Source of the DNA: Mesorhizobium sp. L-8-3
GTDB taxonomy: Bacteria > Pseudomonadota > Alphaproteobacteria > Rhizobiales > Rhizobiaceae
Length of the DNA stretch: 64,000 nucleotides
Direction: 5' to 3'
NCBI RefSeq assembly: GCF_016756615.1
Contig: NZ_AP023262.1
Coordinates: forward strand, 1,178,001-1,242,000
Made by a program: the position numbers and the translations under genes. The stretch's first letter is position 1, and the number at the start of each line of letters is the position of its first letter. This document shows positions 18,374 through 26,601 of this stretch, piece after piece. Below the pieces are notes generated by a model. The model did no database searches. It saw nothing but the letters and a program-made list of their open reading frames with translations, and was not told where the DNA came from.

Positions 18374-19189
18374 ATGGCCAAGGTGGTGGTCGTCACTTCA
18401 GGCAAGGGGGGCGTCGGCAAGACGACCTCGACTGCCGCTCTCGGGGCCGCACTGGCCCAGACCGGCAAGAAGGTCGCGCTCGTCGATTTCGACGTCGGCC
18501 TGCGCAATCTCGACCTGGTCATGGGCGCCGAGCGGCGCGTGGTGTTCGACCTTGTCAATGTGACGCAAGGCGCCGCCAAGCTCTCGCAGGCCCTGATTCG
18601 CGACAAGCGGCTGGACACGCTGTTCCTGCTGCCCGCCTCGCAGACCCGCGACAAGGACGCCCTCACCGAGGAAGGTGTCGCCGACGTGGTCGCGGAACTG
18701 CGCGAGAAATTCGATTATGTGCTGTGCGACAGCCCGGCCGGCATCGAGCGCGGCGCGCAACTCGCCATGCGCTTTGCCGACGAGGCCGTGGTGGTGACCA
18801 ATCCGGAAGTCAGTTCGGTGCGCGACTCCGATCGCATCATCGGCCTGCTGGACTCCCGGACGCTCAAAGCCGAGCGCGGCGAAAGCGTCTCCAAGCACGT
18901 GCTCGTCACCCGTTTCGACGCGGCGCGTGCCTCACGCGGCGAGATGCTCAGCATCGACGACGTGCTCGAGATCCTGTCGACGCCGCTCCTCGGCATCATT
19001 CCGGAGAATCAGGGCGTCCTGCGCGCATCGAATGTCGGCTCGCCGGTGACGCTCAACGAACCCAACAACGCGGCGGCACGCGCCTATGTCGATGCCGCGA
19101 AACGGCTTCAGGGCGAGGAACTGCCCGTTGTGCTGCCGGTCGAGAAGCGAGGCTTTCTGAACCGGCTCCTGGGAAGGAGGGCCGCATGA
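18374..19189 (+). CDS. minD: septum site-determining ATPase MinD
   Basis: A 271-residue membrane-associated ATPase that recruits MinC and is cycled by MinE. The deviant Walker A (SGKGGVGKTTST) is close to the N-terminus, with switch residues VDFDVGLRNLDL and CDSPAGIERGA. The C-terminal amphipathic helix GFLNRLLGRRAA anchors it to the membrane. Its stop overlaps the minE start (ATGA), so the two are translationally coupled. Confidence 0.98.
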   Translation: MAKVVVVTSGKGGVGKTTSTAALGAALAQTGKKVALVDFDVGLRNLDLVMGAERRVVFDLVNVTQGAAKLSQALIRDKRLDTLFLLPASQTRDKDALTEEGVADVVAELREKFDYVLCDSPAGIERGAQLAMRFADEAVVVTNPEVSSVRDSDRIIGLLDSRTLKAERGESVSKHVLVTRFDAARASRGEMLSIDDVLEILSTPLLGIIPENQGVLRASNVGSPVTLNEPNNAAARAYVDAAKRLQGEELPVVLPVEKRGFLNRLLGRRAA

Positions 19190-19452
19190 GCTTGTTCGAC
19201 CTCTTCAAACGCCGGGGCAGCGCGCCGGTGGCGCGCGAGCGCCTGCAGGTGCTGCTCGCCTATGAGCGCAACAACCGCAACCAGCCCGATCTCGTCGCCG
19301 TGCTGCGCGAGGAGATCATGGCCGTGATCACCAGGCATGTTCAGGTCGATCAGGACGACGTGCGCGTGACCATGGACCGCGGCAAGACGATGTCGACGCT
19401 GGAGATCGACATCCATATCCCCAACAAGGGCGCGATCGCGGCGGCGGTCTGA
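19186..19452 (+). CDS. minE: cell division topological specificity factor MinE
   Basis: An 88-residue protein that stimulates the MinD ATPase and confines MinCD to the poles. The N-terminal membrane-targeting helix (MSLFDLFKRR), the MinD-binding segment ARERLQVLLAYER and the dimer domain ending LEIDIHIPNKG are all present. It overlaps minD by four bases. Confidence 0.97.
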   Translation: MSLFDLFKRRGSAPVARERLQVLLAYERNNRNQPDLVAVLREEIMAVITRHVQVDQDDVRVTMDRGKTMSTLEIDIHIPNKGAIAAAV

Positions 19453-19488
19453 CGGAACGCTACCGGTCCGACACCGTATCGGGAGCGA

Positions 19489-20070
19489 TCACCCGCGCCT
19501 GGCGGCCAGCGTCATGTCGAAGACGACCACGTTGGAATAGATCGGCGTGCCGGCATCCATGCCATAGCGGGAGCGAAGCACCTTTCCGGTGACGCGGAAG
19601 CTGATCGTACCCTTGCCGAGCCGTTTGAGCTCCACGTTGAAGCTCTCTGTTCCCGTGCGACCGCGCGCCGTCAGCGGGCCCGACACGATGGCCGAGCTGT
19701 CGCCTGTGCGCTTGACCGAAGTCGAGCGGAAGCGGATTTCGCGCTCCCGCGCCGTATCGAATATGGCATCGGACTTCAGGAAGGCATCGGTGCGGCTCTC
19801 GCCCGTGCTTACACTGTCGGGGTAGATGACGAAGTTTACCTGGGAGGCCGTGATGTTGCCGCCGTCAATGCGGATGTTTCCCTTGAAGCGTCCGAATGCG
19901 CCGGCCAGCGAACCACCCCCCGTCTTGCCGATGGAGAAGCGGATGCTGGAACCGGCTGTGCTTACCTGGTAGCGGCCGGCGGCATCGGCGAGCGACGGGG
20001 CCGAGCCGACCGGCATGGGAACAACCGAAAGCAAGATTGCCGAGGCCATGCCGATCGCGCGGACGAACAT
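19489..20070 (-). CDS. YceI family periplasmic protein
   Basis: A 193-residue exported protein with a signal peptide (about 1-28) and the YceI lipocalin-like barrel (GRYQVSTAGSSIRFSIGKTGGG, SQVNFVIYPDSVSTG, DAFLKSDAIFD). Members bind polyisoprenoid chains such as quinones or their precursors in the periplasm. A cytochrome b561 gene lies just upstream on the same strand, a pairing that is common for YceI proteins and suggests a role in membrane electron transfer. Confidence 0.9.
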   Translation of the reverse strand: MFVRAIGMASAILLSVVPMPVGSAPSLADAAGRYQVSTAGSSIRFSIGKTGGGSLAGAFGRFKGNIRIDGGNITASQVNFVIYPDSVSTGESRTDAFLKSDAIFDTAREREIRFRSTSVKRTGDSSAIVSGPLTARGRTGTESFNVELKRLGKGTISFRVTGKVLRSRYGMDAGTPIYSNVVVFDMTLAARRG

Positions 20071-20121
20071 CTTGTCCTCCGTTCAGTTGCGCCAAGCCGC
20101 CTTGCGACCAGTCCCAACGTC

Positions 20122-20733
20122 TCAAGCGCCGTCACTATTCCGGCTGCCCCCTTCACGAAATCGCGACGGCAGGAGCATGCGCACCAGCAGGCCGTTTTTC
20201 AGCAGGAAATGATGGCGCAGCGCCGCAAGCGCATGGATCGCGACGGCCGCCATCATGACATAACCGAGCTGGCAGTGCACAGCGATCCAGAATTGCTCGG
20301 CTCCTTCCGAGACGCCGAGCGGAAGATGGGGCACGAGGAAGAGGTAGAAGGCAAGGGTAGGAATGGCGAGGACCGAGACCGACACCAGCGCCCAGCCGCT
20401 CAGCGGCAGCACGAACATCAGCGCATAAAGCAGCCGGTGCATCCCGCGCGCCAGGCGGGTCTCCACGTCCGACACCGTCGCAGGATAGGAAGGCAACGGA
20501 TTGGCCAGCCGCCACCCCAGCCGGATCATCACCAGCGCCAGTGTCAAAAGGCCGAAGGATTTGTGCCACTGGATCAGGTCGAAGGCGAGACGCTGGTTCG
20601 CCAGCCGCACCATCACCGTTCCCATCACAAGCTGACTGATGATGAGCAGGGCGATCGCCCAATGGAGGGCAATCGCCACCAAGCCGTAACTGTCCTTCCC
20701 GTTGCGGATCACCGTCGGCGCCTCCGCCGACAC
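20122..20733 (-). CDS. cytochrome b561 family protein
   Basis: A four-helix membrane cytochrome of about 203 residues that carries two b hemes and passes electrons between quinol and periplasmic partners. The core begins YGLVAIALHWAIALLI, with His ligands in ALHW, IQWHKSFGLL, GMHRLLY and AIHALAALRHH. The start is uncertain: I take the GTG at 20733 because an ATG 30 codons further upstream would run into the neighbouring MFS gene and adds an implausible Arg/Ser-rich leader. It lies 51 bases upstream of the YceI gene, so the two probably form one unit. Confidence 0.85.
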   Translation of the reverse strand: MSAEAPTVIRNGKDSYGLVAIALHWAIALLIISQLVMGTVMVRLANQRLAFDLIQWHKSFGLLTLALVMIRLGWRLANPLPSYPATVSDVETRLARGMHRLLYALMFVLPLSGWALVSVSVLAIPTLAFYLFLVPHLPLGVSEGAEQFWIAVHCQLGYVMMAAVAIHALAALRHHFLLKNGLLVRMLLPSRFREGGSRNSDGA

Positions 20734-20767
20734 TAACGTCGACGAAGGCGCCGATGTTCCCGTCCTC

Positions 20768-22045
20768 TCAATGCGTCGCGACTGGCACCGCCGCGCCGAT
20801 CCGACTGCTACTTTCCCGGGCAAGGACGACGAGGATCACCAAGAACAGCGCCTCGGCAATGGCGAAGGCAACGAAGGCTTGGGTGAAGGAACCGCCCGAT
20901 GCCCGGATGATCAGGCCCATAATCCAAGGCGACAGGAAGCTCGAGATCACACCGAACACTTCGGCGTAGCCGACGGCAGCGGTGGCCAGTTCGTCCGGAT
21001 ATTTCTCGCTGAGCAGCGAGAAGATCGCCCCGCCGCCGAACACCGCGATGCCGCTCAGCCCGGCAAAGAGCAGCAGCCAGGCGAAATCCATCGGGACGAG
21101 GGTGGCAGCCGAGAAGGCGATTGCCGTGAGCAGCGCGAGCGCCGTGCCGAACTTGATGATGAAGGCCTTGCCGATCCGGTCCGCGGCATAGCCGCCGATG
21201 ACGAGGAACACCACCTGCGACAGCCCCATCAGTGTGCCGACCAGGGCGGCGTCCTCGACCGGCATCTGCTGGACGGCGATATAGGCCGGCACCACCCAGG
21301 TCGCAGTGCCGGCGATGGCGAGCGTGCAGGCGGCAATGCCGAGCCCGCCGACCAGTATCCACCTGGAGCGGAAGATCGCGGCGAGCGGGACCGAGGCGCC
21401 GTGCGGCAGCGACTCCTCCCAGGCAAAGCCGCGGATGCCGATCTCGGCCGGGCCATTGCGCCCGAACAGTACGATGGCGAGCGCCACGAGAAGTGTGCCG
21501 CCGGCGAGAAGGGCGAAGAAGGTCCGCCAGCCGAATGCGATGGTCAACGGAATACCAAGCGCGAAGTCGAGCGTTATAGCCAGGCTGTAGGCGGCCAGGA
21601 TCATGCCGACGATGCTGCCGCGCCGCGTCTGTGGGAACCAGCCGATGATCAGCTTCATGTTGCCCAGGAAGATCGCGGCGTCGAAGAAGCCGATGAACAG
21701 CCTGAGCGCCACCAATTGCCCATAACTCTGGACGAAGACCTGCAGCACCATGCCGAGCCCGGTGCCAAGCAGGCCGATGAGCAACATGTTGCGGGCGCTC
21801 ATGCCGCGGCTCACCTGCGACCAGGCGACCATGCCGAAACCATAGGTCAAGGCGAAGATGCCCTGCGCGAGCCCGGCTTGGGCCGGGTCGAGCCGCAGCG
21901 TATCGGAGATGAAGGGAATGACCGCCGCGAAGGCGTACCAGTCCGCCGCCAGAAAGATCTCGCAGGTCAGTGCGAGCGCCAACATACCGATCTGCCAACG
22001 CCGGATGCGCGACCGATCGACCTCGGAAACCATGTCCCAGTTCAT
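20768..22045 (-). CDS. MFS transporter
   Basis: A major facilitator with about 12 membrane segments. The N-terminus MNWDMVSEVDRSRIRRWQIGML leads into TM1. I start it at 22045, where AGGGGAA stands 7 bases before the ATG; an earlier ATG overlapping the cupin stop (TGATG) at 22153 is also possible and would add 36 mostly hydrophilic residues. It probably imports the substrate of the adjacent catabolic genes (cupin, alpha/beta hydrolase, FMN reductase, flavin monooxygenase). The substrate is unknown; uptake of an organic acid or aromatic is inference. Confidence 0.88.
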   Translation of the reverse strand: MNWDMVSEVDRSRIRRWQIGMLALALTCEIFLAADWYAFAAVIPFISDTLRLDPAQAGLAQGIFALTYGFGMVAWSQVSRGMSARNMLLIGLLGTGLGMVLQVFVQSYGQLVALRLFIGFFDAAIFLGNMKLIIGWFPQTRRGSIVGMILAAYSLAITLDFALGIPLTIAFGWRTFFALLAGGTLLVALAIVLFGRNGPAEIGIRGFAWEESLPHGASVPLAAIFRSRWILVGGLGIAACTLAIAGTATWVVPAYIAVQQMPVEDAALVGTLMGLSQVVFLVIGGYAADRIGKAFIIKFGTALALLTAIAFSAATLVPMDFAWLLLFAGLSGIAVFGGGAIFSLLSEKYPDELATAAVGYAEVFGVISSFLSPWIMGLIIRASGGSFTQAFVAFAIAEALFLVILVVLARESSSRIGAAVPVATH

Positions 22046-22152
22046 GTGTCCGTTCCCCTGTCCGGATTGTCGTTCCATGATGCGCCTTTTCGGCGCTTTT
22101 TCTCCTTGGCTGCCTCCCCGCAGCCGACTGGAAACGGGGAGGTCGTAGGGCA

Positions 22153-22596
22153 TCAGGGCTGCGGCGGCAGGAAATCGACCTCATGCTCTGCCGCGATGCG
22201 CACCACTTCGGCGGGGTCGCCGACATTGTGGATGCGTTCGAACAAGCCGCGCAGCGCCCTCGTTGGCGACACCCAGAACAGGCAGCTTACTGTGCCGGAC
22301 GACTTGTTGAAGATGCCGTGCGGCCGGCCCATCGGCATGCGCACGAGATCGCCGGCCTTGGCGATCACCTCCTTGCCGTCGAGCCACAGGTCGAGCCGGC
22401 CTTCGAAGACGGAGATGAACTCGTCCTGGGTCGGATGGGTGTGCGGCGGCACGAAGGTCCCCGGCGGCAGGATGGCATGCCAGGCCATCGAGGCCTCCGA
22501 TTGCTGCTTCAGCGTGTAGGTCTGGCCAAGAATGCTCCATCTGGCACCGTCATAGGCTTCGTCGCCGAGTGTCACGCCGGCCTGCATTACGGTCAT
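22153..22596 (-). CDS. cupin-domain protein
   Basis: A 147-residue single cupin. Motif 1 reads PPHTHPTQDEFISVFEGRLDLW (metal ligands His, His, Glu) and motif 2 GDLVRMPMGRPHGIFN supplies the last His, so all four metal ligands are present. Such proteins are often small dioxygenases, isomerases or decarboxylases. It lies between the transporter and the hydrolase genes of the same strand. Its role is probably one step of the same pathway, but the reaction cannot be named. Confidence 0.87.
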   Translation of the reverse strand: MTVMQAGVTLGDEAYDGARWSILGQTYTLKQQSEASMAWHAILPPGTFVPPHTHPTQDEFISVFEGRLDLWLDGKEVIAKAGDLVRMPMGRPHGIFNKSSGTVSCLFWVSPTRALRGLFERIHNVGDPAEVVRIAAEHEVDFLPPQP

Positions 22597-22665
22597 CGTT
22601 TCGTCCTTCTGCGAAAGATTGGGCTTCGACAGATTGGGCTTCGACAGATTGCGTTTGTCTGGTCT

Positions 22666-23473
22666 TCAAGCGGCGAGGAAGTCGCGCAGGCATGCCACCG
22701 CTTCCTCGGGCTTTTCCTCGAACAGCAGGTGACCGGCATCGGGAATACGAGCGAGGCGGGCGTCCGGAACACCGTCCAGCCAGGCCGCGGCCTGCGCTGC
22801 CGGCCGCATGCGGTCCTCGGCGCCCCAAAGCAGCAAGGTCGGCACTGAGATGCGATGGAGCCAGCGGCCGAGCTTGGGATTGCCTTGCGGTTCGTCGCCG
22901 AGCAGCCTGCCCAACGCCGCCATCTCGCGGCCGAGAGCCTGCCCGAAAGCCGGGTCGGGTGTTTTTCGGGAAATAGCCGAACGCAACCTGCGGATCATGA
23001 GTGAGATAGCCCGGCAGGTCGAGCGGCGCGACCAGCGACAGGTCCGGCGCAGGATGTTCCGGCACCACGAGACCTGCCGGGGCGGCGAGTACCAGCTTGC
23101 GCAGGCCGGCCGGACGGCGCGCCGCGAATTCGGCTGCGATCCAGCCGCCGAGCGAGAAACCGGCCATGTCGAAATCCGTGAGACCGAGCCGGTCGGCCAG
23201 ATCGGCATAATGCAGCACATGATCGTCGATCGCGGTGAGGTCACCATCGGCGGATTCGCCGAAGCCTGCATGGTAGGGAATGACCACGCGCATATCAGGC
23301 GCGAGCTGGCGCGCGAATTCGAAGCCGGGAAAGGTACCGGCGCCGTGGAGGAAGAGCAGGGGCCTGCCCGAGCCGATGGCATGGACGACGATGCGGACCC
23401 CGCCGATGTCGTGCTCGGTCCGTTCGAAGCCGTCCATGACAGGCGCGGAGCGTGAGAGGATTGCCTGGTTCAT
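22666..23473 (-). pseudogene. alpha/beta hydrolase with a one-base frameshift
   Basis: The frame starting at 23473 encodes an alpha/beta hydrolase (oxyanion LLFLHGAGTFPGF, nucleophile elbow DMAGFSLGGWIA). After YFPKN it leaves the family. The +1-related frame continues the similarity (PDPAFGQALGREMAALGR, TLLLWGAEDRMRP with the acid, IPDAGHLLFEEKP with the catalytic His) and ends at 22666. The switch falls at a run of five A (- strand; TTTTT at 22962-22966): removing one base restores a full-length protein of about 268 residues. This is either a true inactivation, phase variation in a short homopolymer, or a sequencing error. All catalytic residues are otherwise intact. Meta-cleavage-product hydrolases are the closest type. 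Confidence 0.85.
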
Positions 23474-23491
23474 GCGGTCGGAATCTCCTTC

Positions 23492-24022
23492 CTATTCGGC
23501 GGCGGCGCAGCCGCGCCGCGCGATAAGACCGGCCAGCTGGTCGACCGCGGCGGCGATGCGCTGCAGCACCAGCGGGTTGGCGGGCACGCCCTCGGCAAAG
23601 TCCGGCTCGCTTGCATAGATCGCGGTCGGGATGGTGCAGGCCTCGAAGAAACCGAACAGCGGCCTCAGCTGGTGTTCGACGACGAGGCAGTGGCGGGCCC
23701 CACCGCCGGTGGCCGTGATGAGGACGGGACGATCGATCAGCGCGGTCGGCCGCACGAGGTCGAAGACGTGCTTGAACAGGCCGGTATAGGAGCCCTTGTA
23801 GACAGGACTGCCGACGACAAGCGCATCGGCGGCCTCGATCGCGTCCACGATGGCGCCAACATCCGCCGGCAGGCCCGTGCCGGAGCCGGCCGCGGCGAGA
23901 TCGAGAACCTCGACGGCAATGCCGTGGCGCTTCAGCAGGCTCTGCGAAACGGTTTCGACGAGCGCACGTGTTTTGGACGGCCTCTGCGTGTTGCCGCAGA
24001 AGCCGACGACCTTGACTGCCAT
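23492..24022 (-). CDS. NADPH-dependent FMN reductase (MsuE/SsuE-like)
   Basis: A 176-residue flavodoxin-like reductase with the phosphate loop GFCGNTQRPSKTRAL and the segment VVGSPVYKGSYTGLFKH, typical of SsuE/MsuE reductases that supply reduced FMN to a partner oxygenase. The partner is very likely the flavin-dependent monooxygenase encoded divergently from 24240. It lies 18 bases upstream of the hydrolase gene, in the same transcript as the cupin and transporter genes. Confidence 0.9.
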   Translation of the reverse strand: MAVKVVGFCGNTQRPSKTRALVETVSQSLLKRHGIAVEVLDLAAAGSGTGLPADVGAIVDAIEAADALVVGSPVYKGSYTGLFKHVFDLVRPTALIDRPVLITATGGGARHCLVVEHQLRPLFGFFEACTIPTAIYASEPDFAEGVPANPLVLQRIAAAVDQLAGLIARRGCAAAE

Positions 24023-24239
24023 CGGCGCGATACTCCCAGATCGACGCGACCGGGTTCCATGCCGGAACGGCCGCCTTCCTTCCCGTCGCCGCCATCCTCG
24101 AACCGGCGGCCGCCATGGACAACCCCGCCAGTTGGGGGGTTGAACGCGATGCCGCGGACTTGAAACACTCAGCCACGCAGCAAGACCGGGCCGCCGAGCC
24201 CGGCGTCAGAACCGAAGAACGATGGTGGAGCCCGTGAAC

Positions 24240-25460
24240 ATGTCCGTTGCCAATCTCAAGCAATCGCCGAGACGGTCGCTGACCGAAATGCGGTCACGCG
24301 TCGAAAGCATCCTGCCTGCGATCGAGGCAGCGGCAGAGGAAAGCGAACAACTGAACCGACTTTCCGACGGCACGTTCAAGCTGCTGCGCGATGCCGGCCT
24401 CTACAGCATGATGATGCCGGAGGAGGTCGGCGGCGCCGAGCTTTCGCATGTCGAGGCAATGAGCCTTGGCGAGCGTGTGGCCTGGGCGCATGGCTCGGCC
24501 GGCTGGTGCGTAATCGTGAACAACGCGGTGGGCGGCGTGCTTTCCCTGCTCGTTCCCGACGAGGGGGCGAAGGAGATCTTCGCGGGCGGAGCGGACACGA
24601 CGGTCGCCGGTAACGGCGTGCCGCGCGGTTATGCGCGACCGGTCGACGGCGGCTACATGATCAAGGGGCATTGGGCCTATGGCAGCGGCATCCACCATGC
24701 GCAATGGATCCATTCGGGCTGCTTCGTGACGGATGACGACGGCAATATGATCAAGCAGGCCAACGGCCAGCCCGAGATCGTCGTCACGCACCATCCGCGC
24801 GAGACGATAGAGCTCAAGGGCAACTGGGACGTGCTCGGCCTGCGCGCCACGGGAAGCTTCGACTATACGCTGAAGGACGCCGGCGAACTCTTCGTGCCGC
24901 AGCACCGATGCTACAGCTTCAATGAAAGCAAGGCCAAGCGCGGCGGCCGGCAGGGCGACCTCGGCCTCGTAGGCTACACCGCCTGGGGTCATACGACATG
25001 GGCGCTCGGCGTCGGGCGGCGCATGTTGGACGAGTTGGCCAAGCTTGCCGCCAAACGCGTTGACGCCTTCGGCAAGATGAACGAAAGCGCAACATTCAAA
25101 TATGAGTTCGCCCGTGCCGAAGCGCGGTTCCGCTCGGCGCGCGCCTTCGCCTATCAGGCCTGGACGAGCCTTGCCGAGACCTTCGCGGCGGATGGCTCAG
25201 CTTCGCTCGAGCAGATCGCCGATGTGAAGCTCGCCATGCGTCATGTGCACGACGTGATCTCCGACGTCGGCACCTTCGCTCACCGGGCAGCCCGCGGCGC
25301 CTCGCTGCACAACGGCGTGATGCAGCGTTTCTACCGCGACATCCATTCGGGCACGCAGCACATATTGATGGCCGACGAAGTCGTCCAGGAATGTGGGCGC
25401 GTCTATCTCGGCACGGTCGGCGATCGGGCAAAATGGGGCGTGTTCGGCGTCGACGGCTGA
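24240..25460 (+). CDS. flavin-dependent monooxygenase of the acyl-CoA dehydrogenase fold (HsaA/HpaH/DszC type)
   Basis: A protein of about 406 residues with the acyl-CoA dehydrogenase fold used by group D two-component monooxygenases. Seen are FKLLRDAGLYSMMMPEEVGG, the active-site region AWAHGSAGWCVIVNNA, GNGVPRGYARPVDGGYMIKG and WDVLGLRATGSFDY. The catalytic Glu of acyl-CoA dehydrogenases is not evident, and a separate FMN reductase is encoded next door, so oxygenation of an aromatic or similar substrate with reduced flavin is the better call. I chose the ATG at 24240 because GGTGGAG precedes it; ATG 24222 is the alternative. A 217-base divergent control region separates it from the reductase operon. 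Confidence 0.87.
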   Translation: MSVANLKQSPRRSLTEMRSRVESILPAIEAAAEESEQLNRLSDGTFKLLRDAGLYSMMMPEEVGGAELSHVEAMSLGERVAWAHGSAGWCVIVNNAVGGVLSLLVPDEGAKEIFAGGADTTVAGNGVPRGYARPVDGGYMIKGHWAYGSGIHHAQWIHSGCFVTDDDGNMIKQANGQPEIVVTHHPRETIELKGNWDVLGLRATGSFDYTLKDAGELFVPQHRCYSFNESKAKRGGRQGDLGLVGYTAWGHTTWALGVGRRMLDELAKLAAKRVDAFGKMNESATFKYEFARAEARFRSARAFAYQAWTSLAETFAADGSASLEQIADVKLAMRHVHDVISDVGTFAHRAARGASLHNGVMQRFYRDIHSGTQHILMADEVVQECGRVYLGTVGDRAKWGVFGVDG

Positions 25461-25489
25461 ACTGCCTTTACGCAGCGACTTGCTTTTTG

Positions 25490-25523
25490 CCCGTTTGCCG
25501 GAAATTCTTGGCCGGCAAACGGG
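25490..25523 (+). terminator. strong hairpin between monooxygenase and regulator genes
   Basis: A perfect 12-base stem (CCCGTTTGCCGG / CCGGCAAACGGG) with a 10-base loop, starting 29 bases after the monooxygenase stop. No T-run follows, so it may act as an mRNA-stabilising or factor-dependent stop. Two direct copies of GGGACGGCGAGC follow within 60 bases. Confidence 0.5.
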
Positions 25524-25622
25524 AAGCTCGCTCGGGGACGGCGAGCTGCCGCCCCGGGACGGCGAGCATGCCGCGTCCGACAAGCCCGAACAACGGGCGG
25601 CGGGCGCGGGGAGGAGCGACAG

Positions 25623-26414
25623 ATGCACCGGCCACCGGTCATGACGGATCCGCCCGCGAACCTGCTCGGCGATGCCGCGCTCAACGTCGCCGCGAGCCGG
25701 TCGCTCGCGGCATTGGGCGACGCCTGCCACCGCGAGATCGAGCGGCTGATGGGATCGCCCACCGTCGGCCTCTACCTTCTGGACGACGAAAAGCCCTGTC
25801 TCTTCTACAGCAGAGAGGCGCCCGAGGGCTTCATCCGCGAATACAGCGACGAATTCGACAAATGCGATCCGCTGCTCGCCTTTGTCTGCGAGAAGGGACG
25901 GCCGGTCGACGGCTCGACCCTGGTCGGCGCGACGAGCTGGCAGGCCTGCAACAATTTCGAGCTGCTGCGCCGCTGGGGCTTCATGCATTGCATGGCCGGT
26001 CCGCTGCGCGTCGAGGGCCGCGTGGTTGGCGTCGTCTATACCGCCAATCGCGGCAGCACGGGTCCATATGGATCGCTTGAAGTCGACACGATGCAGGTCC
26101 TCTGCCGCGCCGGATCGCTTGCCCTGGCCACGATGGTCGAGACCGGCAGACTGGACGGCGCGCCGGTCGCCTGGATCGGCCAATCGGCCAGCACGCCTGG
26201 TGAAACCGCGCCGGCTGCCGGGGCGCTCGGCCAGCTTCCGACGCGGTCGCGGGCGGTGGCGGAACTCGTCTGCCATGGCCGGTCCAACAAGGAGATCGCC
26301 CGGGCCCTGGGCATCTCCGCTCACACGGTGAAGGAACATGTCGCCGGCCTCTGCCGGAAACTCGAGGCGCACAACCGCACCGAACTCGTCCAGCGTCTGC
26401 TGACGCGACACTGA
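25623..26414 (+). CDS. LuxR-type transcriptional regulator with GAF-like sensor domain
   Basis: A 263-residue regulator. The N-terminal part (about 20-175) looks like a GAF-type sensor (TVGLYLLDDEKPCLFYSREAP, GPLRVEGRVVGVVYTANRG). The C-terminal LuxR-type helix-turn-helix (about 200-260) reads LPTRSRAVAELVCHGRSNKE, then IARALGISAHTVKEHV. It lies just downstream of the monooxygenase gene, so it probably controls the divergent catabolic cluster in response to a small aromatic or phenolic ligand. The ligand is inference. No LuxI-type synthase is present, so a quorum-sensing role is unlikely. Confidence 0.85.
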   Translation: MHRPPVMTDPPANLLGDAALNVAASRSLAALGDACHREIERLMGSPTVGLYLLDDEKPCLFYSREAPEGFIREYSDEFDKCDPLLAFVCEKGRPVDGSTLVGATSWQACNNFELLRRWGFMHCMAGPLRVEGRVVGVVYTANRGSTGPYGSLEVDTMQVLCRAGSLALATMVETGRLDGAPVAWIGQSASTPGETAPAAGALGQLPTRSRAVAELVCHGRSNKEIARALGISAHTVKEHVAGLCRKLEAHNRTELVQRLLTRH

Positions 26415-26423
26415 TTTTAGGAG

Positions 26424-26601
26424 CCTCAATCGCCGGCGCGGCCCATCCGGGCCGCTTGGCTTTCGCGTCGACAGGCCTGGGCCACGCAGACGCGCGCTCC
26501 AACGGTCGATCTTATCGACCATTGGTCTGGGCGCGGTGGGACAAGAGTCTGCCGCAGCATTGATGGAGCGTCCTTGCGTGTCCAAATGGACCCGCGGTGC
26601 T
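26424..26601. repeat. mosaic hairpin repeat, copy R2
   Basis: It begins right after the LuxR-type gene and ends at the pheT stop. Modules in order: GCGGCCC-atcc-GGGCCGC hairpin; CTTTCGCGTCGACAGGCCTG; final hairpin CCAACGGTCGA ... TCGACCATTGG (26499-26525, one mismatch); then a GCGTCC...GGACCCGCGG-type module. It fills the whole gap between two convergent genes. Confidence 0.78.

Noticed and set aside
25197..26585. Long open frame on - across the monooxygenase end, the LuxR-type gene and repeat R2
   Set aside because: It crosses two convincing + strand genes and a repeat; only the repeat-derived peptide recurs, as expected for a DNA repeat.
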